64,000 nt of DNA. It comes from Hufsiella ginkgonis. Lineage in GTDB: Bacteria > Bacteroidota > Bacteroidia > Sphingobacteriales > Sphingobacteriaceae. Shown piece after piece: positions 33,141-41,663 of the stretch. Location: positions 806,001-870,000 of the forward strand of contig NZ_WVHS01000002.1 of the NCBI RefSeq assembly GCF_009834915.1. The letters are read 5' to 3'. Every line of letters starts with the position of its first letter. The stretch's first letter is position 1. The position numbers and the translations under genes are program-made. The notes under the pieces were generated by a model. It worked only from the letters and a program-made list of their open reading frames with translations. It was not told the origin of the DNA and searched no databases.

Positions 33141-35998
33141 TACCTGTTATCAATCCATTTTTCTGCTTCAGAAAGCGCCGTAAAAAGCTGCGTATCAATA
33201 TTTCCGGCGGCAACACCGGCGGCTTTATTCGCCGACAGCCGGCTGAACACATTTGGCGCATATACCCAGGCCAGGTGGGTGATGCCGGCTTTTTCCAACA
33301 TCGGGAAAAATACGCCGCTCACCCAATCTACGGCCTCCGACCAGCTGCCGAGTACATGCGTATTGTCGTTCACAATTTTACTACACCGGTTTTTCTCCGC
33401 CATTTCCAGCAATACCAGGCAGCCGTTCTTTACCGAATCCAGGTCCTGGAAACCCGTCCAATCGGCATATATCCTGTGAGACCGTTCGTAGTAAGTGATG
33501 GTAATGGTTGTGTCCTGGTAAAACGTGTTGCCGATGCGTTTCGCTTTCGCGACGTTGTGCGAATCCAGCGGAAGCCGGAAATAGAACGTCGAACCTGCAC
33601 CTGGTTGGCTCTCTATCCAGAAACTGCCCTGGTGCCGCTTCAGGATCTCGGAAGAGATAAACAAACCGAGACCCAGTCCTTCAAAGCGCATCGCCGTATT
33701 GTCCACACGGTAATAACGTTCAAAAAGGTGGAGCAGGTCCCCTTCGGCGATGCCGATGCCAAAGTCCTTCACCGACACTACTACGTTATCCCGTTCCACT
33801 TCGCAATTAATGATCACTTCTTTCTCGCCGGGAGAGTATTTGATGGCGTTGTTCAGGAAGTTGCTCACCACCTGCTCGAGCCGAAAGCGATCGCCGGTAT
33901 ACTCCACGTCTTCGGCGTGTTCCAGTATCAGCTGGTGGCTGGGCGCCATATGCTGTACGCTTTCGATAGTATCTGCCAGCATCTGTTTAAGGCTGAAAGG
34001 CTGCATGTTGTAGATCATCTTACCTGCGTTGATCTTGGTCACGTCGAGCAGGTCGCTGATCAGTTTTTCGAGGCGAAAGATATGGCCCGCAGATTTCTTT
34101 GCAAAACCGGCAAGCCTTTCCGCGTCATCGGTGCGCTGCATCATCTGGTTAAACGCTTTGATACTGGTGAGAGGCGTTTTCAGTTCGTGACTGGCGATCG
34201 AAAGGAACTCGTCCTTACGTTGTTCATTGTCCTTTTGGATGTCGATATTGGTATTGGTGCCCAGCCAAAAGGCGATCTGGCCGTTTTCGATCAGCGGCAG
34301 GGCACGTCCAAGGTGCCAGCGATAGTCGCCGTCTTTAAACCGCAGGCGAAATTCTACCGTGTACGCGGTACCGGCTTCCAGCGCATGGCGCCATTTCCTG
34401 AGGCAATCGCCGAGATCGTCGGGGTGGATAAACTCATTCCACCCGCTTCCTACAATGACCTCCATCGGCTGGCCGAAGTCGTCGCACACTACCTGGTTCA
34501 CATAATCGAGGGCGCCATCAGGACGCGAGGTCCATACCTGCTGCGGGATCGCGTTAAGCAGGAACCTGAACCGTTTTTCGTTTTCTTCTTTTTTTCGCCT
34601 GGTGAGCACGGTTTCCGTCACTTCGAACACGAACACCAGGATGCCGTCTACCATACCGTGGATATCATGCTTCGCCTGGTAAATAAAATTGAAGTACCGT
34701 TCTTCTACCGGGCCGTCATCATTGCTGGCCAGGGGCACCATCACCTCCTTTCCTTCGAACGTTTTGCCGGTGCGGTAGATATCGATCAGGATGTCGCAGA
34801 TCGGGTGCCCGGCAAACTCAGGTAAAGCTTCCAGCAAGGGCTTTCCACGCAAATTTCGCCCGGGGAAGAGCTGCTGGTAAGGCGGGTTCACAAGCTCGAA
34901 GATCATTTCCGGGCCGTCGAGCACACAAATACCTGCCGGCGCCTGCATGAAAAAAGCGTTCAGCCTGTCGCGCTCGCGGATGGCGTCCTCCCGGGCGGCC
35001 AGCAGCTGGCTCGTCCTGAGCCCTACGCGCTTCTCAAGGTCTTCGTTCAACTTCTGCAGGTTGCGCTGCGCCTGGTAAAGATCTTCGTTAGTGGCTTTCA
35101 GCTCTTCGTTGGTGGCCTGGATCTCCTCGCCCGATTCCTGGAGCAATTCGCGCGCAGTCACCAATTCGGTAATGTTATAGGCAAAGCTGAGGATGCCGTT
35201 GATGACCCCGTTTTCGTCGTACCTGGCCTGGTAAACGAAATTAAAGTAATGGTCTTCCGGTTTTCCACCGTCCTGCCGGACCATCGGGATACGCATTTCG
35301 GTACCTGAATAGGTTTCGCCGGTATCGTAAACATGTTTCAGGGCTTTTAGCACCTCGTGACCGGCCAGTTCCGGCATCGCCTCCAGCAGCGGCTTGCCCC
35401 GCAGGCTGCGTTGTGAAAAGAATGCCTCGAAATGAGGATTGGTGTATTCGAATACCCAATCCGGGCCAGAAAGGATGGCAATCCTGGCGGGGATCTCCCT
35501 CACCAGCTTCTCCATCCGGTTGCTCATTTGCAGCGCTTTCGCCGCCGAACGCGTTTGTTCTTCGAGGCTGGCCGTGAGTTGCTGGCGGGCAACCTCCTGT
35601 GCCGTTACGTCCTCCGTAAAGTGAATGATGTAACGGATCTCGCCCCTGCTGTTCAGTACCGGGGTATGCGAGGTTCGCCAATAGCTGCTCCTGGTAACGG
35701 CGGGATCTGCGGGATCAGGGAAATCGAACCGGGCAACCGGTATCTCATGCGGTTCGCGGGTATTGATTACGCGGATCAGCGAATTGGCGACGTCCCTGCC
35801 GCCCTGGTCCCGGGCGCCGGGCGTAAACACTTCAAAAATATGGCGACCGGCAACGTCCTCTCTTTTTTTTGCCGTTATCCGCAGGTAGGCGTCGCTTGCC
35901 GTAAGCATGATCAGGTCGGGCGAAAGCACCAGGTACAGCCCCGGCAGTGTTTCAAAAACTTTCATCATCTCTGGTGAAAGACCCGTTTCGCCGTTCAT
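33140..35998 (-). CDS. Multi-PAS sensor histidine kinase with a C-terminal STAS/SEC14-like domain
   Basis: 952 residues, no membrane helix, so a cytoplasmic sensor. Order: about four PAS/PAC modules (approximately 12-140, 165-295, 345-475, 485-600) separated by coiled coils. HisKA follows with the phosphorylated His in SIASHELKTPLTSIK, then HATPase (N-box NNAIKYSPGEK, G1 DFGIGI, G2 GLGLGLFIS) to about 822. The last ~125 residues (YYERSHRIYADWTGFQDLDS... GSWSEAVDWVSGVFFPMLEKAGI) match small stand-alone Bacteroidota proteins annotated as STAS/SEC14-like. It has no receiver domain. It is followed by a small membrane protein, and a CHASE3 gene lies 41 bp upstream. Confidence 0.9.
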   Translation of the reverse strand: MNGETGLSPEMMKVFETLPGLYLVLSPDLIMLTASDAYLRITAKKREDVAGRHIFEVFTPGARDQGGRDVANSLIRVINTREPHEIPVARFDFPDPADPAVTRSSYWRTSHTPVLNSRGEIRYIIHFTEDVTAQEVARQQLTASLEEQTRSAAKALQMSNRMEKLVREIPARIAILSGPDWVFEYTNPHFEAFFSQRSLRGKPLLEAMPELAGHEVLKALKHVYDTGETYSGTEMRIPMVRQDGGKPEDHYFNFVYQARYDENGVINGILSFAYNITELVTARELLQESGEEIQATNEELKATNEDLYQAQRNLQKLNEDLEKRVGLRTSQLLAAREDAIRERDRLNAFFMQAPAGICVLDGPEMIFELVNPPYQQLFPGRNLRGKPLLEALPEFAGHPICDILIDIYRTGKTFEGKEVMVPLASNDDGPVEERYFNFIYQAKHDIHGMVDGILVFVFEVTETVLTRRKKEENEKRFRFLLNAIPQQVWTSRPDGALDYVNQVVCDDFGQPMEVIVGSGWNEFIHPDDLGDCLRKWRHALEAGTAYTVEFRLRFKDGDYRWHLGRALPLIENGQIAFWLGTNTNIDIQKDNEQRKDEFLSIASHELKTPLTSIKAFNQMMQRTDDAERLAGFAKKSAGHIFRLEKLISDLLDVTKINAGKMIYNMQPFSLKQMLADTIESVQHMAPSHQLILEHAEDVEYTGDRFRLEQVVSNFLNNAIKYSPGEKEVIINCEVERDNVVVSVKDFGIGIAEGDLLHLFERYYRVDNTAMRFEGLGLGLFISSEILKRHQGSFWIESQPGAGSTFYFRLPLDSHNVAKAKRIGNTFYQDTTITITYYERSHRIYADWTGFQDLDSVKNGCLVLLEMAEKNRCSKIVNDNTHVLGSWSEAVDWVSGVFFPMLEKAGITHLAWVYAPNVFSRLSANKAAGVAAGNIDTQLFTALSEAEKWIDNR

Positions 35999-36039
35999 AA
36001 TTTTGAGTAAACTTTATACAATAATACTAAACCACTGCG

Positions 36040-36807
36040 CTATTTCGGATCACCGAAATCCGAATCTTTTATTCTCAGACCGTAATTGCCGTCGGCGATC
36101 TGGTTAGCCATGTGGTCGATCACCGAGATCTTACGGACGGTGTCGGCATCCTTCAATACCAGTTCCTGCTCCAGGCGCGTCCTCGCTTCGTGGTCTTTCT
36201 TGATCCGGAGGTAAAAAACGACGGTCAGCACGATGGCGATCAGCGAGGCGAGCACAACGACCAGCGGCGTATAGGAAGCGTATCGTTCCATCTCGGCGGT
36301 GCGGGTGACAAGCAGGCTCAGCTCCCTCGCCTGCATACGGCTGATCACGCCGCGGATGCGGTCCATCGTGGCCTTTCCGCTGCGGAGGCTGTCGGCATTG
36401 ACTGTAATTCCCGACCGCTTCTGCGAGATCATATCAGCCAGCTTCAGGTTTTTCGCTTTAAGCAGGTCCAGCAGCGTATCGCAGGCTAGCTGCTGCCGGG
36501 GATTATCCCTGGTAAGAAACTGTACACTGTCAAACGCCGCTTTCGCTCTTTCCTTAGCGCCGGTGTAAGGTTCCAGGAAATCGGGGTCGTTGGTGAGGAG
36601 ATAGCCGCGCTGCCCGGTTTCGGCATCTTTCATAGAAGAAACAACGTCTTCGAGGTTAATGATCACTACATTGGTGTGGTCTACCCAGCGTGTGGTGTCC
36701 AGGAGCTTTTCCAGCGCCAGGTAAGATAGTACCGTACTTGCGACCAGGATGATGAGTGATAAGGCGTAGGCCCAAAAAATGTTCTTTTGAGAATTCTTGG
36801 ATTTCAT
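36040..36807 (-). CDS. CHASE3-domain membrane sensor lacking a kinase module
   Basis: 255 residues: membrane helix 1 at about 13-32 (YALSLIILVASTVLSYLAL), a CHASE3 periplasmic helical domain (about 40-175, with SSMKDAETGQRGYLLTNDPDFLEPY), and membrane helix 2 at about 180-202. A short HAMP-like linker follows and ends RIKDSDFGDPK. In relatives this linker leads into a GAF or histidine-kinase part; here translation simply stops and no kinase sequence follows in another frame. The PAS kinase gene begins 41 bp later, so sensor and kinase may now be separate proteins. Confidence 0.85.
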   Translation of the reverse strand: MKSKNSQKNIFWAYALSLIILVASTVLSYLALEKLLDTTRWVDHTNVVIINLEDVVSSMKDAETGQRGYLLTNDPDFLEPYTGAKERAKAAFDSVQFLTRDNPRQQLACDTLLDLLKAKNLKLADMISQKRSGITVNADSLRSGKATMDRIRGVISRMQARELSLLVTRTAEMERYASYTPLVVVLASLIAIVLTVVFYLRIKKDHEARTRLEQELVLKDADTVRKISVIDHMANQIADGNYGLRIKDSDFGDPK

Positions 36808-36821
36808 GCGGAAATGTATGA

Positions 36822-36845
36822 TTTTTTGAAAACGGTTTCAAAAAA
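36822..36845. promoter_or_regulatory. Perfect 10-bp inverted repeat upstream of the CHASE3 gene
   Basis: TTTTTTGAAA-ACGG-TTTCAAAAAA, located 15 bp before the CHASE3 start codon. The spacing suits an operator or a leader hairpin; the arms are A/T-rich. Confidence 0.45.
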
Positions 36846-36966
36846 TTCTCATGTAAAGGTATTTGGGTGGAGATTGTTTTTAATAAGAAGGGTTCGTAAC
36901 ATCTCCGATAAATGAAAGCGGAAGCGGCAGGGATAGATTTTTCTTAAAAATTACTAGGTTTAGGGG

Positions 36967-39759
36967 ATGAAGATACCCGCTCATATTTGCCGTTTCCCCT
37001 GTCTTTCAGGCCTGCTTCTACTCGTTTCCAACGCCTTCGGCCAGGGTTTGAAATACCAGGTGGCCGCCTTCGAAAAGATAAAGGAAGCGCTTCCCGTCGA
37101 AAAAGTTTCGCTGCACCTCGATAAACCCTATTATGCCGTGGGCGACACCATCTGGTACAAGGCTTACGTAGTTAATGCCGATTACCTGACCGCGTCAAAG
37201 CGGAGCGGATTACTGTACGTTGAGCTTGCCAATGACAGTAACCGTGTGATCAGGCGCGTCATGCTGCCCGTGATAATGGGACTAACCTGGGGTAATATTG
37301 CGCTTAACGCGGATGAGGTGGCAGACGGGAATTATGTATTGCGGGCCTATACCCAATGGATGCGTAATTTTGGGGAGACCTACGTATTTAAGCGTGAGCT
37401 CCGCATCGCCGGCGGCGAACAAAGCTGGCGTGTGAAACTCGCCAACCAGCTCAGCGGGGATAGCCTTCGTCTTTCTCTCCGCTTCGATAAAGATAATACG
37501 CAGGCACTGGGGCTACGTGAAATGCTGGTAAAAGTATTGGACGGGAAGAAAGAGATCTTCCGTAAAAACGTGGAAACGGGCACAGACGGCAGCCTGGACC
37601 TGGCCATGCAGTTACCGCCGAAAACACCGGCGACCCAACTGACTTTACTGGCGGAGGACTTGCGCAAAGGTGAAGGCGGACGAAAGATCTCCATCCCGCT
37701 GCCCGTTAACCGTCCCGGGACCGTCGACGTGCAATTCCTCCCGGAAGGCGGTTCACTGGTGGCCGGCTTGCCCGGTCGCGTCGGCTTTAAAGCCATCGGC
37801 GAAGACGGTAAAGGAACGGAGGTAAGGGGCCGGGTCGTGCGCAACGGCAACCAGCAGGAAGTGGCTGTTTTTAACACCGGCCATCTCGGAATGGGCTCGT
37901 TTAACCTCGCCGCAAAAGCCGGTGAACAATACACCGCCCTGGTACAGCTTCCCGATAAGAGCATTAAAAGCTACCCGCTTCCGGCAGTTGCCCCTGTTGG
38001 CACGGTGCTGCATGTGGATAACCTCTCAAACAAGGATTCGCTGATCATCAGCATGGGGGTGTTAAACCCTGGAATGAGCAGTAACGTTACTTATTCGCTG
38101 ATCGCCCAATCGCGTGGTGTGATCTGCCATGCTTTCCAGGTAAGGCTTACCGCGAATACGGTCCGCAAAATCTCCAGGGACCTCTTCCCTACCGGTGTCG
38201 CCAGGTTCACCCTGCTCGACGCAGCCGGTAAGCCACTGAACGAACGCATCGTGTTTATCCGGCAGCCCGACGATCTCGATATCCGCATGAACGGGCAGGA
38301 AGCGATGAGCGTTACCGCGCGCGACAGCGTACCGGTAAACATCCATGTGACAGACCGCAACGGCGCTCCCATCGAAGGAAGCTTCTCACTTGCGGTAACT
38401 ACCGACAACCTCGTGAAAACCGATACCTTCGCCCCCACGATCCTTACCGACCTCTTGCTTACCTCCGAGCTCCAGGGCACGGTGGAACGCCCCGGCTATT
38501 ACTTCGACCGCAGCAACGCGGATGCGGATACAGACCTTGATAACCTGATGCTTACCCAGGGTTGGGTAGGCTACGACTGGAACCAGGTAACCAAACCCGC
38601 CGAACCGGTAACTTATGCCGCGGAACCGGAATTTACCGTACAGGGAAAAGTTAAAAGCCTGTTAAATAAGCCTGTTGCCGGAACGGAGGTACTGCTATTA
38701 TCCACCCGCAAACCGCCGGTACTGATGAGCGCCGTGACCGATTCGCTGGGCTCCTTCAGGTTCGCCGGGTTTACGCCCGCAGATACCCTGTCATTTATGC
38801 TCCAAACGCGTAATAAAAGGGGTAAAAGCTTTAATGTGAACCTGGAAATTGATGCACCTCCGCCGCCGAAATTCACGGCGGGCGCCGGAAGATTGCCGCC
38901 CTCATTCGTTAATGCCGATACCACGCTGCTCAGCTACTTTAAAACCACCCGCAAAAGACAGCAGCAGGTCAACCTTCCCGAAAACGGGAAACTGCTGAAT
39001 GAGATCTCCATTGTAGGACGGAAAGTGGTTAAAGGCTCGAAAAACCTCAACGGCGCAGGGAAGTCTGATTTCACGATGGATGAAAAAGACATCGCAAAGC
39101 TTGGCAAGATCACATTGGGTGAATTACTGGCAAAAAACATCAGGGGATTCGGGCCGGGTATTTTCCCGCCAAAATCCAGGCCACCGGTACAAAGTTACCT
39201 GGTAAAGGAAAAAGAAATGCGGCTGGTGATCGACGGTATCGACGCCGATTACTTTTTTGTGGAGGACGAACAAACCATCAACGGCAGGTTCATGTACCTG
39301 AAAGACCTCATGGAATTCTTTACGGCGGATGAGATAACCGGCATCGAGCTGATGTACAGCGGTACGAATAACTACAAATATGGCCAGAAATTCCTCACTT
39401 TCGACCAGCTTGCTACACCGGGCTACCCGACGTCGGTGGATTGGGCCTTCATCGAAGTTACTACCCGGTCGGGCAAAGGTCCTTTTATGAAGAAGACGGC
39501 AGGTGTAGCCTTACATAAGCCACTGGCGTTCACGTTCCCGCGAAAATTCTATCGCCCTAAATACCTGCCCGGCAGCACCGCTCCCGATCTTCGCACCACC
39601 ATTCACTGGGAGCCGAACATTGTTACCAACGCATCGGGGAACGCATTCGTTTCGTTTTACGCGGGCGCACAACCAGGCACCTATACTTTATTAATTGAAG
39701 GAGCAGATATGAACGGAAAGGCCGGCGTTAGCGCAAAAACCATCGTTGTAAAGAAATAA
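36967..39759 (+). CDS. MG2-domain/TonB-plug-like outer-membrane protein
   Basis: 930 residues with a signal peptide (CLSGLLLLVSNAFGQ). The N-terminal part has the alpha-2-macroglobulin MG2-like block VEKVSLHLDKPYYAVGDTIWYKAYVV. Beta-rich repeats follow, then a carboxypeptidase-regulatory-like unit near 560-620 (VQGKVKSLLNKPVAGTEVLLLSTR). A TonB plug-like segment is near 715-820 (TLGELLAKNIRGFGPGIF... LVIDGIDADYF... ITGIELMYSG), and the protein ends with an Ig-like domain. No C-terminal beta-barrel is present. This family is common and uncharacterised in Bacteroidota, presumably a periplasm-facing outer-membrane component. A likely single-gene transcript. Confidence 0.85.
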   Translation: MKIPAHICRFPCLSGLLLLVSNAFGQGLKYQVAAFEKIKEALPVEKVSLHLDKPYYAVGDTIWYKAYVVNADYLTASKRSGLLYVELANDSNRVIRRVMLPVIMGLTWGNIALNADEVADGNYVLRAYTQWMRNFGETYVFKRELRIAGGEQSWRVKLANQLSGDSLRLSLRFDKDNTQALGLREMLVKVLDGKKEIFRKNVETGTDGSLDLAMQLPPKTPATQLTLLAEDLRKGEGGRKISIPLPVNRPGTVDVQFLPEGGSLVAGLPGRVGFKAIGEDGKGTEVRGRVVRNGNQQEVAVFNTGHLGMGSFNLAAKAGEQYTALVQLPDKSIKSYPLPAVAPVGTVLHVDNLSNKDSLIISMGVLNPGMSSNVTYSLIAQSRGVICHAFQVRLTANTVRKISRDLFPTGVARFTLLDAAGKPLNERIVFIRQPDDLDIRMNGQEAMSVTARDSVPVNIHVTDRNGAPIEGSFSLAVTTDNLVKTDTFAPTILTDLLLTSELQGTVERPGYYFDRSNADADTDLDNLMLTQGWVGYDWNQVTKPAEPVTYAAEPEFTVQGKVKSLLNKPVAGTEVLLLSTRKPPVLMSAVTDSLGSFRFAGFTPADTLSFMLQTRNKRGKSFNVNLEIDAPPPPKFTAGAGRLPPSFVNADTTLLSYFKTTRKRQQQVNLPENGKLLNEISIVGRKVVKGSKNLNGAGKSDFTMDEKDIAKLGKITLGELLAKNIRGFGPGIFPPKSRPPVQSYLVKEKEMRLVIDGIDADYFFVEDEQTINGRFMYLKDLMEFFTADEITGIELMYSGTNNYKYGQKFLTFDQLATPGYPTSVDWAFIEVTTRSGKGPFMKKTAGVALHKPLAFTFPRKFYRPKYLPGSTAPDLRTTIHWEPNIVTNASGNAFVSFYAGAQPGTYTLLIEGADMNGKAGVSAKTIVVKK

Positions 39760-39797
39760 CGGGAAATCAGGTAATAAACGGTGTGAGCAGGCAGCTA

Positions 39798-39935
39798 CTA
39801 AACCTCCACCAGTTTGTGCTTTACCGCGTACGTCGCCGGGCCGGCGGTGTTTACAACCGCGGTCGTTATCAGCTCTATCCCGTTCAGGTCCGACAGGCCG
39901 GATTTGAAACAAATCCCGCATTTTGGAACCAGCAT
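39798..39935 (-). CDS. 45-residue protein with a CxxC motif
   Basis: A short minus-strand frame, ATG to TAG. It starts MLVPKCGICFKSGLSDLNG and continues IELITTAVVNTAGPATYAVK to a C-terminal HKLVEV. Codon choice is like that of neighbouring genes, and the KCGIC pair could bind zinc. I do not recognise the family. It lies opposite to and between the MG2 protein and the response regulator, filling what is otherwise a 256-bp gap. Coding status rests on codon usage and protein-like composition only. Confidence 0.5.
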   Translation of the reverse strand: MLVPKCGICFKSGLSDLNGIELITTAVVNTAGPATYAVKHKLVEV

Positions 39936-39972
39936 TTTGTACGGGAAACAATATTACTGTATATCAATTGGT

Positions 39973-39980
39973 TATATTTG
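39973..39980 (+). promoter_or_regulatory. TANNTTTG box upstream of the receiver gene
   Basis: TATATTTG, a perfect match, 35 bp before the ATG at 40016. No good TTTG element lies 19-21 bp upstream, so this is tentative. Confidence 0.3.
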
Positions 39981-40015
39981 GCACCATTATTAGACTATCC
40001 CTTAATAACAATTTT

Positions 40016-40450
40016 ATGAAAGCCGATAAAAAGTTAAAAGTTTTCCTGGTTGACGATGATCCATTTTGCCTTTACATGTATGAAAAGCATCTGAATAATA
40101 TTGGCTACAAAGACGTAAAGACTTTTAGCAGCGGCACCGCATGCCTTGAACAACTGGCAGAAAAACCCGACGTTATTTTCCTCGATCATAACATGGACAG
40201 CCTCAACGGGATGGAGATCCTTAAAACGGTGAAACGCGTGATGCCGGATATCTACATTGTGTTCATTTCCGGCCAGGAAAGCACAGAAACGGTGATTAAA
40301 TCGCTGCAGCAAGGCGCTTTCGAGTACATTTTTAAAGGGGAATACGAACTGGAGAACATTGAAAAAGTAATGGGCAAGATCATCGAATCCAAAGGTTTAT
40401 CGCCTGATAAACGGAAAAACGGCTTCATTTCACGGTTCTTTTCATTTTAA
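40016..40450 (+). CDS. Single-domain response regulator
   Basis: 144 residues from ATG 40016 (MKADKKLKVFLVDDDPF); a longer frame starting at 39923 overlaps the promoter-like box and adds no domain. It is a complete receiver: acidic pocket VDDDP, phospho-acceptor Asp in VIFLDHNMDSLNG, Ser/Thr in VFISGQES, Lys in YIFKGE. The usual KP is replaced by KG. No output domain; the tail ends GFISRFFSF. It is followed after 73 bp by a HisKA-REC-HPt protein and is likely part of one phosphorelay. Confidence 0.87.
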   Translation: MKADKKLKVFLVDDDPFCLYMYEKHLNNIGYKDVKTFSSGTACLEQLAEKPDVIFLDHNMDSLNGMEILKTVKRVMPDIYIVFISGQESTETVIKSLQQGAFEYIFKGEYELENIEKVMGKIIESKGLSPDKRKNGFISRFFSF

Positions 40451-40523
40451 CATCGGGAAATCTACCGCTACAAATGATCCGGGAAAAGAGATCACCTTAT
40501 AAACCTGCCTGCGAGCGACAAAC

Positions 40524-41627
40524 ATGGAGCCGATAAACGACCTTTCCACCGATGGACTTAAACAAGAGATCGCCGGCCTTAAAACCAGGCTTTCGGCGCT
40601 GCAGGAAGAGCTGAACGCGTCCCGGGAAACAATGAAACGGCTGGCGAGCGGCAAATCGGCATTCCTGGTAAACATCAGTCACGAGGTACGCACACCCATG
40701 AATGCCATCCTGGGTATGAGCAGGCAGCTCGAAAAAACCCGCATGGACAGCCAGCAGCGGTTCTACCTCAAAACGCTGATGTCTGCCACCCGCCGCCTGA
40801 TCCAGACAGTGAATGGGTTAATGGATATAGACACTGGTACCCCCAGGCCCGAAGCAGATAAAACCATCCTGCGCAACTGCCGGATCCTATTGGCGGAAGA
40901 CAACGAGATGAACAGGCTGGTGGTAGCCGAAATGCTCGAAAATTACCAGGCACGGCTAACCGAGGTTTCCAACGGCAAAGAGGCGGTGGACGAACTGAGC
41001 CGCACTCCCTATGACCTGGTATTAATGGACCTTCAGATGCCCGTAATGGACGGATTGGAGGCTACGAACGTGATCCGCCGGGATATGAAATTGCAGGTAC
41101 CCATTATTGCACTCACCGCAAATGCCAATAAAGGAGAACGCGAACGTTGTATGGGCATTGGCATGAACGATTTCGTAGCAAAACCTTTCGAAGAGGACGA
41201 CCTGGTGAATACCATCGCCGCCTGCCTCCACCAGCAGGTGCCTGAAAACAAGCCGCTTAAAGCTGAAGTTGACCCGGTTCCCGGCAATACACCGCTATAT
41301 AACTTGTCAAAACTTGAAAAGATCAGCCAGGGCAGCGATGTGTTCGTTGATAAGATGGTCGGCTTATTTTTGACACAGATGCCACAATCGGTCGCGGAGA
41401 TCCGGGCCGCCTATGAGGCGGGGAATATAAAAGCCATCGCCGCCGTTGCCCATAAGATAAAACCTGCTATAGACAGCCTCGAAATCGCTTCCCTGCGGCA
41501 GGTGGTGAGAGAGTTGGAAACGCTCGCCAACACCGAACCTGCCTCGCAGAAGATCCCCCGCCTGGTAGATACCGTAGGCGACGTGATCGGTAAGGTATCA
41601 GTTCAATTGCAAAACCGGCAGAAATAA
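40524..41627 (+). CDS. HisKA-REC-HPt phosphorelay protein lacking a kinase ATPase domain
   Basis: 367 residues: short coiled coil, HisKA dimerisation helix with SAFLVNISHEVRTPMNAILG (about 48-67), then directly a receiver (about 115-235: LLAEDNEMNRLVV, Asp in LVLMDLQMPVMDG, Lys in FVAKPF). A C-terminal HPt domain follows (about 265-362, His in AVAHKIKPAID). The HATPase domain normally between HisKA and REC is absent: only about 45 residues separate them. It cannot autophosphorylate by itself, so it must take phosphate from another kinase or act as phosphotransfer hub or phosphatase. It has no membrane segment. Confidence 0.88.
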   Translation: MEPINDLSTDGLKQEIAGLKTRLSALQEELNASRETMKRLASGKSAFLVNISHEVRTPMNAILGMSRQLEKTRMDSQQRFYLKTLMSATRRLIQTVNGLMDIDTGTPRPEADKTILRNCRILLAEDNEMNRLVVAEMLENYQARLTEVSNGKEAVDELSRTPYDLVLMDLQMPVMDGLEATNVIRRDMKLQVPIIALTANANKGERERCMGIGMNDFVAKPFEEDDLVNTIAACLHQQVPENKPLKAEVDPVPGNTPLYNLSKLEKISQGSDVFVDKMVGLFLTQMPQSVAEIRAAYEAGNIKAIAAVAHKIKPAIDSLEIASLRQVVRELETLANTEPASQKIPRLVDTVGDVIGKVSVQLQNRQK

Positions 41628-41663
41628 CGTGACCATCGGCGGCCGTATCAGCCGGCTCGCCTG

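Noticed and set aside
36967-39759. MG2/plug protein as a full TonB-dependent receptor
   Set aside because: It has plug-like sequence but no C-terminal beta-barrel strands and ends in an Ig-like domain with a charged VVKK end, so it cannot form a receptor pore.
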